Origin: Ligula intestinalis
Lineage: Eukaryota; Platyhelminthes; Cestoda; Diphyllobothriidea; Diphyllobothriidae
Direction of reading: 5' to 3'
Assembly: GCA_036362985.1 (NCBI GenBank)
Contig: JAYGXS010000007.1
Span: 24,547,695-24,611,694 of the forward strand
DNA: 64,000 nt
The notes under the pieces are model-generated. The model was not told the origin of the DNA. It worked only from the letters and a program-made list of their open reading frames with translations, and ran no database searches. A program made the position numbers and the translations under genes. Shown here piece by piece: positions 11,146 to 21,479 of the stretch (position 1 is the stretch's first letter; every line of letters begins with the position of its first letter).

Positions 11146-12280
11146 CTGAAATGGCTTGTCGACACAAATAAATTTTTAAAGTAAATTTGTGATATTAAGT
11201 AGCATAAAGTCTAATTTGAAAATATGTCCGTCACGTTAGGATGCCAGCTTACGATAACCTACGAAATGCATACCCCGTGAAGATGGAAACTTATCTAAGT
11301 AGCAAATATTTTCCGAATTTTTATTTGATGCTCTTTTAAATCTAGCTATATGTCATAGAAATCATGCATAAAAATTGATTCTCGTACTTCACCGGTAACA
11401 AATTACGTCTTTATCAAAGTCTATACTTGAAAAAGGGACATCAGTTGGTTTAAAAAACTTATACTTACGACGTTCATTCATCATTCATCTTATTTGTCAA
11501 ATTATTAATGTTGTCCTCAAATTACCTAACATGATTTTTTAAGAAAAAATGCACAAAAATATTCTTCCTTGCGCTGGTCTGGTAGAAAATTATGTCTTCT
11601 TGAAATTTTGTACTCGATGAGGAGAGCATATTTCTGTCGGCCTTGACGTTGATTGGATAGCTGTGATTGGTCGGTACCAAAAATGCGTGTGCGAGTACGC
11701 GTCATAGGCGCAGTGTTGCCATAGGGGACCATCAGTAGGACTACTAGAATAATTCCGGTAAAGCCTGCTGGATGATTGGATGTTATAGCACGAACGAGCT
11801 GCTTGTGATGGTGTGTGGTGTCACTGTCGTTTACTGTAACCCAAGCTGTAACTGTATGACGGCAGGACGGGGGGGGGAAGGAGCTTGATGATCCATGTCG
11901 GGCGTTGGAAGCTGTAGTCCTGGTACGGCTTCTAAAAATCCACGGTTTCACGATCAGTTGGTCACAGTCGGCTGTATGCAACTGACTAATGTTAACCAAC
12001 TGACCGCGGTTCAGGTCTGCCTGTTAGATAACGACTCATGACATGTTTTAGGAGGGCCAAACACTCGCGCCGTCCTCGAGGCAGGATAACAAAGAGAGAA
12101 CATGCGAGACTGCCGCCGGCCAGCTTCTGAGTTCACGCATGACAAGGGCGACGAAAAGACGCCTGCAAGTGCGCGCGTCACCGAGGGCGCGACGGCTGCC
12201 CGTAAAGGTCACTTGTGGAGGGCCAATAGGGAACAATGACTACTGACCCTTAATTATACTGCCACTACTGAAGGCGGTAT
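11146..12280. other. Stretch without recognised genes
   Basis: AT-rich to 11520, then mixed composition. A 157-codon minus-strand frame at 11526-11999 begins without ATG and shows no domain, so it is not called. A G-run lies at about 11869-11876. Confidence 0.35.
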
Positions 12281-12284
12281 TCTG

Positions 12285-12530
12285 CTACTGGGAGACACGG
12301 AACTCTGTTACAGAGACACGCTGCCGACGACTCGACATTCTGCTGCTAGAGACAAGACATGTTGTTGGCCGAGACGAACTACCGACGACAGAGGACAGGC
12401 TACTGACGGGTACACGGAAGACAACGCTGATGTGCAAGCAGAACTAATGACAGTGAAGCACTATCTACTCTCCTGTTCTGCCTTCTCTTCCTAACACGTA
12501 ACTGGGGGGCATATCCGGTGTTGACACAGG
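12285..12530 (+). repeat. Dispersed LTR-like repeat, family C
   Basis: It shares ordered words with 42595-42790: ctgccgac, gagacgac or close variants, ctctcctgt or ctctcttgt, ccttctcttcc/tcttctcttccg, and the end taactggggg/acaactggggg. The conserved 3' edge just before a TGGGGG string would fit an LTR followed by a primer-binding site, but that is inference. It lies directly upstream of the intact non-LTR ORF. Confidence 0.45.
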
Positions 12531-12889
12531 AACACACAAGGTTATAACAACATGGTAGTTCGATTGTCGCAGGCAGCGATGTCCACTGTATGTCCCGCAC
12601 TTTGGCAGTCCTCGGATCAGTGCCACTGTCGCTGACTCACCGTTTCTTTGCTGCCAACATAGTTCCACATGGCAGTCGTTTCCCACGTCACGCGTTCTTG
12701 GCCAACTAGCTGCAGAACCGCACATGACGCATCGTGCTTTCGCCTGTGTCTACTACCAACTCTCGTAGGGAGATGGGTGTAGCAGACCTTGGCCACCGGG
12801 AGGGCGGGTGGGAACGCGGTTCGTAGACGCGTCTGCTGTGGTTCCCCTACGTTGGATCAACTCTCCCCTCCGCCCAATCCGTGTTTTTG

Positions 12890-15800
12890 ATGACGGAACA
12901 GCCCCTCCCGGCCACGCTGCTCCGACTCCTCCTCCTCGCCGCCGGAATCGAGGCCAACCCTGGACCTCTCTGGTACTGCTCGTTCTGCCGAGTCCGTCTG
13001 GGCCGCCGCGACTGGTCTGTACGTTGCGGCTCCTGCAATGGCTGGTGCCATCTCCGCTGCAGTGGCCTCGCCACGGCTGCCGATTGGTCGCCCGCCTTCG
13101 CGTGTCCCAGCTGTCCCGTGCCCCCACCGATCTCCATGCCTCCAGCCCGTCCAGTCCTGAACCCAAATCCTCTGGTCTCCGACCTTACCTCACCACCTGG
13201 TCTCAAGATCTTACAATTCAACGCCAACGGCCTCCTTGGGAAGCTTGACCAGCTCCTGGCCTTCATGCGCTCGCACAGCATAGCTGTGGCGGCTATCCAA
13301 GAGACAAAGTGGTCTAACTCCACTAAGGTCCCTTCCTGTGCCGATTACACGATTGTCCGTCGCGACCGCGGCCGCAACAAAGGCGGAGGTTTGGCCTTCC
13401 TGGTGGACAAATCCATTGCCCATCACCAGCTTCCCCTGCTTGGAGCCGATCCCACGGAAGTACTGGCGATTTCCCTTGACATTGGCCCGGCGCCGCTAAC
13501 CGTCGTGAACGTGTACATCCCTCCAACTTCCAGTTGTTCTCCCGGTTTCACCGCCTCTATCGCTCCCTACTTACCTTCTGGAGACAGTCTGGTGCTAGGT
13601 GACTTCAACGCTCACCATGACCTATGGTGCTCTAACTTGGCAGCCGACTCCCGAGGAGAAGCTCTGGCTGACGAAATAGAACACGCCCCCTTTGCCGTTC
13701 TCAACGAGAACAGCCAAACGCGGCTCCCGACCAACGGCGCCTCCAGCTCGCCCGATGTTTCCCTCGCCAGTCTCAGTCTGGTAGCCTCCACCATGTGGAA
13801 GACGGAAATCAGCCTGGGTAGCGACCACCTCCCCATTGTGCTCGAATTGGCCACCGCCGCCGAGCGTATCAAGGCCCCCAACCGGCACTTCATTAATTTC
13901 AAGAAAGCCAATTGGGCAGCGTTCACGACCGAATGCGAAGCCGAGATCGATGGCCTACCGCCTCCCACCTGTGTCCACATGGCGGAGCGAGCCCTTCGTC
14001 GAATACTCCTGGCAGCAGCAAGTCACCACATCCCTAACGGCCGCATTCCCTTTCTTCGTCCTAACTATCCACCCGAAGCCTCCCACCTGGAACGAGAGAG
14101 AGACGAATTACGAGCGAGTGACGCCAGTGACCCGCGCGTTGGCGAACTGAATGGCTTAATCACTAAGACTATCAACGATGGCAAACGCCAACGCTGGCAT
14201 GAACTAGTTTCAGATTGTAATTTCAGCGGCAACTCAGCTGCCACTTGGAAGCTTTTACGCAACCTGACCAAACCCCGGGCTGATACATCAAACCAGTCTA
14301 TTAGCTTTGGGGACGGCAAGTTCATTTCCAACAACGGTAAGATCGCCGCGAAGATGAACAAGCTGTTCTCGCCCCGCTCGGCGCCCAGTCCCAAAAGCCA
14401 GCGCCCCCTTCTTCGCCTCCTCCATAAAGCCCCGCCCCCAGACATTTCCTTTTCGGCTGATACCATCCTCACCACCGTCAAGAAAATGAGAGCTTCGAAA
14501 GCCTTAGGACCAGATGGTCTGGCGCCTATCCATGTGCGCCACATCGGCCCGAAGGTGGCTGCCTACCTTGCCGCCCTCTTTAACCTTTCACTGGGAACTT
14601 CAATCATCCCTGATTGCTGGCGCCAGTCGATCATTATCCCCCTGGTCAAAGTGGGTAAGGACCCCTGCCTAGCGACCTCTTATCGTCCAATTGCCCTCCT
14701 CAGTCCATTGGCGAAGATCCTGGAACGTCTCATCCACCCACTTCTGACGTCTGTGGCGGAACTATCTTGCCACCAACATGGTTTCCGATCAGGTCGTGGA
14801 ACTACAACGGCGCTTTTCGAGCTCAGCGACGCTATCCTCGAGGGCTTCAATCAACAGAAGCCCGCTTCGCGGACCGTGGCAGTCTCAATTGACCTGTCAC
14901 GAGCCTTTGACTGCGTCCGCCATGATCAGCTCCTGCAGGACTTGGTCTCGTTGAACGTCCCGACTGGCCTGGTCCGATGGTTGGCGGCTTACATCCGTGG
15001 CCGTCACGATCGTGTCCTCTTCCGGGGCGCTCTCTCCAAGCCCCGTAAGCAGTCCTGTAGCGTCCCTCAAGGCTCTGTGCTCAGCCCGACACTCTTTAAC
15101 ATCTACATGCGAGAGCTCCCACTCCCCCGGGCACCTGTGCAAGTGGTATCCTATGCGGACGATATTACGTTCTTCTGCCGGCACCATGAAATCGATCAGG
15201 CTGCACAGCTCCTCACGGAGTTCATGCCTGTTGTCGAAAACTTCCTCACCCAGCGCGGAATGACGATCTCGGCAGCCAAGTCGTCCGTAACTGTTTTTAC
15301 GCTTGATCCGAAGGAGTTTAATCGTCACCCGGTCATCACCGTCAATGGGGCGTCCTTACCGCTCGTCCGCAAGCCCAAACTCCTTGGTGTGCGTTTTGAT
15401 CCGCTCTTCACGTTCGCAGACCATGCCAGGGAGACCGCAAGCAAAGTAAGCCGCTGCACCAAGGTCCTCAAGGCTCTAGCAGGCACATCCTGGGGCTGTG
15501 CGAAAGAGACTCTGTCGACTGCTTTCAAGGCGCTGGCCAAGCCGCACCTCACTTATGCGGCATCAATCTGGTCTCCTACGATAAGCTCTTCCAGCCTCCG
15601 CCGCCTCCAGTCAGCCCAAAACGCTGCCCTCCGCACGATCACGGGTTGCTATAAAATGTCGCCTATAGATCATCTTCATGCGGAGGCTTCTGTTCTACCG
15701 GTCGCCCATCACAACACTCTCCTTAGCCAGCAGTTCTGGTGGAGTTGTTCGCAACCCGGCCATCCCAATCATCACCGTTGCACCGCTCCCGAGCCCTGCC

Positions 15801-16270
15801 GCAACGTCCGGCCGTCTATTCGAGCACTCCACAAGGAAGCTGTTGCCTCGTCTCTCGCGGACCTACCTGTTGATAGCTCTGCCACCAAGACAGGCTTCCA
15901 GCGTCTCCACCAGAGATTCGTTGTCGAGGAGAAACGAGGTTACCGTCCCCCGGTCCATTTGGGTGGCTATCCACCTCCGATTGCGGTCTCGGAACGACAT
16001 CTCCCGAGGGTCACTCGCTGTACTCTGGCGCAGCTACGCAGTGGCTACTGTATGCTCCTTCGCCAGTACCAGCACCGGCTTGACCCATCCATACCCGACT
16101 GCTGTCCCGACTGCGGCGTCTCGCCGCATGACTGCCGTCATCTGTTCGCCTGCAGTTCTCGGCCAGGCACCCACCTCACTCCCGCGGACCTGTGGCTCAA
16201 GCCGGTCGAGGTCGCGGCTTTTCTCCGTCTCCCAACTACTCCCAGTTTGGATTCCGGCGGGGATTCCTGA
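12890..16270 (+). CDS. Intact non-LTR retrotransposon polyprotein (2A-like, PHD finger, endonuclease, reverse transcriptase)
   Basis: An uninterrupted frame of 1126 residues runs from ATG 12890 to TGA 16268-16270; the in-frame GTG at 12881 is not a likely eukaryotic start. Residues 10-26 form a Leu-rich stretch ending GIEANPGP, a 2A-like ribosome-skipping motif with Gly where canonical 2A has Asp. Residues 30-75 form a C4HC3 PHD finger (C30, C33, C46, C49, H54, C57, C72, C75). An apurinic-type endonuclease follows at about 105-320 (LQFNANGL, QETKW, GDFNAHHD, SDHLP at 311). The reverse transcriptase occupies about 490-800 (GPDG at 540, SYRPIALLS, HGFRSGRG, VPQGSVLSP, catalytic YADD at 755). 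A C-terminal Cys/His knuckle lies near 1071-1090 (CPDCG..DCRHLFAC). All catalytic motifs are present, so it may be recently active. The clade is Jockey/CR1-like by feel, and no RNase H is evident. Confidence 0.93.
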   Translation: MTEQPLPATLLRLLLLAAGIEANPGPLWYCSFCRVRLGRRDWSVRCGSCNGWCHLRCSGLATAADWSPAFACPSCPVPPPISMPPARPVLNPNPLVSDLTSPPGLKILQFNANGLLGKLDQLLAFMRSHSIAVAAIQETKWSNSTKVPSCADYTIVRRDRGRNKGGGLAFLVDKSIAHHQLPLLGADPTEVLAISLDIGPAPLTVVNVYIPPTSSCSPGFTASIAPYLPSGDSLVLGDFNAHHDLWCSNLAADSRGEALADEIEHAPFAVLNENSQTRLPTNGASSSPDVSLASLSLVASTMWKTEISLGSDHLPIVLELATAAERIKAPNRHFINFKKANWAAFTTECEAEIDGLPPPTCVHMAERALRRILLAAASHHIPNGRIPFLRPNYPPEASHLERERDELRASDASDPRVGELNGLITKTINDGKRQRWHELVSDCNFSGNSAATWKLLRNLTKPRADTSNQSISFGDGKFISNNGKIAAKMNKLFSPRSAPSPKSQRPLLRLLHKAPPPDISFSADTILTTVKKMRASKALGPDGLAPIHVRHIGPKVAAYLAALFNLSLGTSIIPDCWRQSIIIPLVKVGKDPCLATSYRPIALLSPLAKILERLIHPLLTSVAELSCHQHGFRSGRGTTTALFELSDAILEGFNQQKPASRTVAVSIDLSRAFDCVRHDQLLQDLVSLNVPTGLVRWLAAYIRGRHDRVLFRGALSKPRKQSCSVPQGSVLSPTLFNIYMRELPLPRAPVQVVSYADDITFFCRHHEIDQAAQLLTEFMPVVENFLTQRGMTISAAKSSVTVFTLDPKEFNRHPVITVNGASLPLVRKPKLLGVRFDPLFTFADHARETASKVSRCTKVLKALAGTSWGCAKETLSTAFKALAKPHLTYAASIWSPTISSSSLRRLQSAQNAALRTITGCYKMSPIDHLHAEASVLPVAHHNTLLSQQFWWSCSQPGHPNHHRCTAPEPCRNVRPSIRALHKEAVASSLADLPVDSSATKTGFQRLHQRFVVEEKRGYRPPVHLGGYPPPIAVSERHLPRVTRCTLAQLRSGYCMLLRQYQHRLDPSIPDCCPDCGVSPHDCRHLFACSSRPGTHLTPADLWLKPVEVAAFLRLPTTPSLDSGGDS

Positions 16271-17560
16271 TCCAACTATGGGCTACGACACACACACACC
16301 AACTCTCGTCTCCTAACCGGTCTGCTCCGTCGGTAATAATGAGTCAAGGTGACTGACGGTAAGTCTGGACACAGTGACTGTCAAAACTAACCAATCAGCC
16401 TACGCGTGGCACACCCCACCTGGTTCTCGAATACTCAGTCAGTATATTTGGAGTAAGTAAACGAAGCCCTTAAAAACTCCATTGAAACAGTACAGGAATG
16501 CATAATGTGTAGTGAAATATGCAAAAGTTGTTACAGATCGTTATTGTTGTGCAAAAGTGCGTAAAAATATTTTGGAAACACGAATGGTTGATAAGGTGAG
16601 GCGTTTGCGGAATGGCAGCGTACAAAAAGTTCACTGTATATCCAGTATGCAATATTCGTCCGGACACTTTTACTGTAAATAAAAACGTTATTGAAATCAA
16701 GTGAGTAGTATGTTTGCTTGTAATCGTTAATGTGATGTGAGTATTGGGCCTTAGCAGATGATTACCCAAACGTCTCTTGAACATGTTCACAGTGGGTGAA
16801 TGTACAACGGACTCTGGCAAGGAGTTCCACTGTCGAATGATGCCTTGAGAGAAGATGGACGGACGTTGGTTTGTTCGACTCAGTTCCTTCTTCTGTTACT
16901 GTAAGTGCGGCCTGAATCTCAACTCAGCACAAAAACCATAAAGACTGCGTTGGAAAGAAACCATTGCCGCATAACATTAAACACTTCAGTCATTTCCCAC
17001 CATGAGGGCCGGGTGTGCTGACCCATTCAAGCCTACCTTGTCGGTTAACTTCGCTCACTGTTGCTTGTCACTATGACAGTAACTGGAGGCTGGTGAGTCA
17101 GGACAAGCTGGAATAAATGGCATTCTGCCCTGCAATTAGCACAGACAGGAGAACCTGGTTCACAGCATAGTCATAAACTACAAACAGAGTGGGCGAACCG
17201 CATCATCTGTAAAAATTCAACATTCATGCAAATTCATTGAGCATGTGTAACAGCAGGTGCCCTAAGGGTTTCTTCTATTAACTGCGATATTTGAACCGAT
17301 CCCGAAGCACTGAAGTTGCGTAAACCCTACTGTGGAGCTCTGCTGACGACTTATTTGAAAGCATCGGTAGCTAACTGGGTGGTCGGAGTGCCACGGGTCC
17401 AGAAACGCCCCGCGCAGTATGGCATAGTCTTGCGCTAAATTTCATGATGGATTCTTTGTTTCCGGATCCTAACACTGTCCCAAACATTAACGTTAACTTG
17501 GTCTTAATCCTTACCATAATCTCCCTAGAATTTAGCACGAACCCGTATGTCCCGGTGCCC
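16271..17560. other. Retrotransposon 3' flank and unassigned sequence
   Basis: No coding exon is supported. The first part should include the 3' untranslated region of the retrotransposon, but no poly(A) or target-site duplication is evident to fix its edge. A G-run lies at 17572-17580 just beyond. Confidence 0.35.
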
Positions 17561-17959
17561 TGATTGGGGGAGGGGGGGGGGACGGAGCGGCACATGAGAG
17601 ATCTCTACGAACTGGCTTTCTCTTCAGTGACCCACTTCGCTCGCCTCTCGCGGCTGCTAGCAAGTGCGCACACACCAGCGCATACCTACCCTTACTCGGT
17701 CTGGCTAATCACCCTCAAGGTTGATTCACAGATAATCACTCACATTTCGGATGCCGTCCGTCTCGGGTGCGGACGCAGGCCCGTTTGATTGTCAACTTCC
17801 TCTAACATATTATCCATTAGCTCTGCACATAATGTAGTTTTCTTTCTTCCCAGGCGTCCCGCTTTCTATGTTCTCCCACGGAACTGGGCCTGAAGATCGC
17901 AGCGTCAACGATCTGTAGCCGTCACCAAATATTGATTTTCCCGATGCCGCGGCTAGCTG

Positions 17960-18418
17960 ACTCAAGGTCATTCAATACCTCAGTCATCGCTTTCAGACGC
18001 GCTGACCTGCAGAGACGTCACCGACTTCCCCTCGGACACACAGGGGCGTCCAGGTAGTCGCGGCTACCAAAGTGCCACTTGAATACGCTCTGCCGCCTAC
18101 CATCGGTCGGCTCAGCCTACCCCATCAGACACAAAACCTCTCGGATAATGTCGCATGCACCATGAAGAGAACATCTGAACCTGCCCCGCAAGCCTACTTA
18201 AGCAACTGTCCCCACCGTCTCATTCCGTTTCAGGCAGGACTGGACGCAGTCAAAACTAGCCCTGACTTCGCCAGTGGCCGCTGCAACCTAAGACAGCAAC
18301 TGGGAGTTCTGTACCCACAATAAATCCTTCCAACAGATCGGCTTCAGCTTTTAACTACAACTTGGGATTGCGGTCTGATGATTGCAGTGCTCAAAGCACA
18401 ACCACTACTTAGACCACC
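17960..18418 (+). repeat. LTR of LTR-retrotransposon family B, copy 1
   Basis: Ordered words shared with copies at 18.8-19.2, 24.1-25.0 and (minus) 25.4-25.7 kb: ctcaaggtca, cagacgcgctgacctgcag, gtgccacttgaa, cctcggataatgtc, acttaagcaactg, ggacgcagtcaaaactagcc, ccagtggccgctg, and the end gcacaaccactactt. The last block marks the LTR 3' edge. No internal retroviral-type gene is attached. Confidence 0.65.
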
Positions 18419-18799
18419 ACAAGTATTTTGATATGGGGAACATGGGGTCACTAAATGCTACTGCTTTGTTCTCTGCTCAATTCGCAATCAGTTGATGGAT
18501 CGGTCGGTTGGTCGTTTGCGTCATGCTCTAATTTCCAAACATGAGCTCTGGTTTTTCGATTGACCAGTGACAACGAACGTCTGCCTAGGTAGTGCACCGG
18601 AGGAGTTAACGGGAACGACTGTGGCTGACAGCCAAAATGCCTATCCCCCTTCGTTATCCAAGGCTCGCTGCTCCAAAGTCGTGTGGTCACAAACAACTGT
18701 TTTGATGCTTTCTTTCACGGGCGCCACCGTCCCCCGAGACTTGACTTCACAGTTGCTTCTGGCTAACCGATAACAGTTGCGTCAACGACCCATGTTCTT

Positions 18800-19248
18800 C
18801 GGCGTGCAGGCGGACCCGACAGTTGACCTCAGCTGATTGAGCCACACACTCAAGTGCGCACACACCCGCGTATGCACGTGCGTCCAAATAAGCGCGCCTG
18901 CCTAAGGGCCATTTGACGAAGACACCCCTCGGCCGATGCAGCAAAGACCTCTACAGGTCACATCCACTCGGAAAATTGCAACACACCAATAACATAACAC
19001 TTCGACTTGCTTCACAATCCTACTCAAGCAACTGTCATCACCCCACACAACACTCAGTCGACACTCTCAGGCCTGGTTGTATACAGTCAGGACTAGTCCT
19101 GGCATCACCAGTGGCCGCTGTCATCTGAGACATCAATATGGAGTTATGTACACTCCTTCTGGTGACTGCTGCCTCTTCCCTCCAACCTAGGGTTCGACCT
19201 GATGATTTTAGTGATCTAGGCACAACCACTACTTTGACCCCTACAAAT
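18800..19248 (+). repeat. LTR of LTR-retrotransposon family B, copy 2
   Basis: Same family as copy 1: words actactcaagcaactg or tactcaagcaactgtc, tcaggactagtcctgg, ccagtggccgctg, then gatgattttagtgatc and gcacaaccactactttgacc. Unlike the others it is followed directly by a primer-binding site, so it is a 5' LTR with the start of an internal region. Confidence 0.65.
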
Positions 19249-19262
19249 TGGTGACCCCGACG
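19249..19262 (+). other. Primer-binding site of the tRNA-Trp type
   Basis: Three bases after the LTR end lies TGGTGACCCCGACG. It is the exact complement of the 3' end of eukaryotic tRNA-Trp (including its CCA), where minus-strand DNA synthesis of LTR retrotransposons is primed. About 280 bases of noncoding, gag-like remnant follow (an ATG at 19326 soon meets stops) before another family B 3' edge near 19575-19595. The internal region is therefore almost entirely deleted. Confidence 0.7.
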
Positions 19263-19808
19263 CAGAAACTTCTGCTTTGGCTGATAAGTTGACTACACCG
19301 TACTGTTTTCTTTGTGTCACTCACCATGCCCACGGATAAGGAAACGCGGTCGCCAACACGCTGTCGCGAATCGAGATTGATGTCTTCCACAAAACTCAGT
19401 CATTCATGTCCAGGTTGAACCACAATCAATTTATTTGGAGCATTCATCCAAATTGTTGTTATCCCATCACACCTCTTCTGTGAACGAGACATTCCTCCGC
19501 CCAACAACGACGAACCCATCACAAAAATACGACCGTAGGTGCATGTCCACGTGACCTCGCTTTGGCTCTAAGCACGACCACTACTTAGACGTTGCAGGTC
19601 TTCCCATGAACTTAAGTCACCACAATATCCTAACCGGTCCCCAAAACACTGACTGACAGACGGTGTTAAAAGCATTCTGAAAGTATATTTGTTTAGTTTT
19701 AAACAAACAGTGAGCTTTCAAAAGAATGTGTTGAAAAGGACAATCCAAAGGAAGGGACAAAGCAAAAATGCGTCCATAGTTGTGCGTGTGCGTAAGAAAA
19801 CTGCGAAT

Positions 19809-21116
19809 TTAATTCTTCTTCCCTTTCGATGCGGACTTGCTCTTCGAGCCGGACTTGGAGGTATCAGTCTTTGCGGCTGCCTCTGCCGCTTGCACGGCTA
19901 CAATTGCTTCCATGGAGAAGTCCTCGTTGAGGGGTTCAGGTATCGGTTCAAAGGTCTTCTTAAAGTCCAGAGCCTGTGCATGTAGAACGCGTGCGTGGTT
20001 CTTCTCGTGATTTAGCAGGATCGGGAACGCGATCAGAGGGTCGGGACAGTCTGTGAATTCCACACGGCACCAACCACACACCAGGGGGTTGGTTGTGTTG
20101 TGGGCAACCAGCACGTGAGCCTGAAGTTGCATCGGATTGGGCAGCACCTCCCAACAGGTGGTGCACACCTGATTGGTGTCGGTTGCATCCATCAGGAGTT
20201 CCCGGCTAGTCCACAGATTTGCCAGTTCAGCTATGGCCTCCTCATGACGTCGTTTCACGTGCTGGTTGAAGCAGTCCTCTGATCGAATACCCTTGGCGCA
20301 CATGGCACAGATGCGAAGCCCTTCCTTGACTGGTTCATCTGTGCCGTGGCGGCAGAGAATATGTCCGTGGTACTCCACGTTGCTGTGAAAGATCTGACAA
20401 CACATAACGCAAGCGAAGGGTTCTCTCAGCTGGAATTCTGTCTGGAGTTTCTGTCGTAGCAGCAGCTGGTATGCGGGAACGTGTGTCTTGGCACAGTGTG
20501 CATCCAGCTCCAGCAGACCGGGTGCCACTTCCGCGGACTCAAATTTACACATTTGTTCTCCCATGGCTTTTTTGAGGTTAAGTTCGTGCTGTCGCAGGGT
20601 GGCCTCATCCGCATTGGCTGGTGGTGGTGCGATTGCAGGCGGGGGTTGTGGGGGTGGTTCCTGGAAGCTGAAGCTGCACAACCCACATACACCCGGTTGC
20701 CTCTGAGGTCGGTGATAGGCCAACAGGTGGACGGTTAATTCGCTGCGTGAACTGAAAGGTCGACTACGACAGAAGAGACACCGATAGGGTGGACCACCCG
20801 CGAGGGAGACATTGGAACTGACTAAGCGCAGGTAGGCGGACTTTGCGAGGCAACACTTGTGTTTTTCAGACCACTTCATGAAGACAGTTTCCTTGCATTT
20901 GCGACAGTGTTGATTGCTAAAATCGTAGGGCAACTCGTGGTCCATAAGCAGGGTGTGGGCTTGAACGGCGACCCCGTCGCTGAAGTCTACACAGCACAAG
21001 TAACAGAAGTTATCGGGTTCGGTTTGTATGCCAATCTCGACGGGGGGTTCGTCGCTGCCATCCTTACCTCCAGAACCCTTGCCACTTTTGCTTTTAGGCG
21101 GGGAACTTTTGCCCAT
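19809..21116 (-). CDS. C2H2 zinc-finger protein, paralogue A
   Basis: A single uninterrupted frame of 435 residues, ATG at 21114-21116, stop TAA at 19809-19811. The GTG further upstream is rejected because the paralogue also begins MGKS. The N-terminus is Lys/Ser/Gly-rich, then EPPVEIGIQTEPDN and eight Cys/His modules follow, the last four classic C-x2-C-x12-H-x4-H or close variants. One module has a 60-residue Pro/Glu-rich insertion between its Cys and His pairs. The C-terminus is again a Ser/Lys tail (SKSGSKSKSASKGKK). It is about three-quarters identical to the gene at 26313-27689 and points away from it. The multiple fingers suggest a nucleic-acid-binding nuclear protein; the target is unknown. 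Both copies lack introns in the coding region. Confidence 0.85.
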   Translation of the reverse strand: MGKSSPPKSKSGKGSGGKDGSDEPPVEIGIQTEPDNFCYLCCVDFSDGVAVQAHTLLMDHELPYDFSNQHCRKCKETVFMKWSEKHKCCLAKSAYLRLVSSNVSLAGGPPYRCLFCRSRPFSSRSELTVHLLAYHRPQRQPGVCGLCSFSFQEPPPQPPPAIAPPPANADEATLRQHELNLKKAMGEQMCKFESAEVAPGLLELDAHCAKTHVPAYQLLLRQKLQTEFQLREPFACVMCCQIFHSNVEYHGHILCRHGTDEPVKEGLRICAMCAKGIRSEDCFNQHVKRRHEEAIAELANLWTSRELLMDATDTNQVCTTCWEVLPNPMQLQAHVLVAHNTTNPLVCGWCRVEFTDCPDPLIAFPILLNHEKNHARVLHAQALDFKKTFEPIPEPLNEDFSMEAIVAVQAAEAAAKTDTSKSGSKSKSASKGKKN

Positions 21117-21479
21117 TCTGGAAGTTTGGCTGCCCGACCCTACACGCACACGCGCTCTGGACTGACCCTGAACCTACACGTCCGTGTGAATGAACGTTCA
21201 AGCGACCGGGGGCGGCGGGAGAGAAAATCGATTGCTCCAGCCGACCAGCACGTGGTGGTCGATACGATTCGCTCCTTCAACGGGCCACATAGTAGATGCG
21301 CTGGACCAACCTGGAGGTCAGGGATCAGGGTACGACAGACGTTATTCGGGTTGTGATCGTATAGCAAATGTCGCACGTGGGGCGATGGGGGGGGGGTAAG
21401 TGGGTCCCCGGCCTCGGCCGCGCCAGCCACCTGCGCCTACTTACGCCTCTGGCTTTCTTCATTCGGTCTTGACACTGAG

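Noticed and set aside
11526..11999. 157-codon minus-strand frame
   Set aside because: No ATG start, no domain and no splice-site support; composition looks random.
12753..16316. Many long open frames antisense or out of frame to the retrotransposon ORF
   Set aside because: They are shadows of a GC-rich, strongly coding frame; none shows a domain, while the plus-strand frame has all LINE motifs in order.
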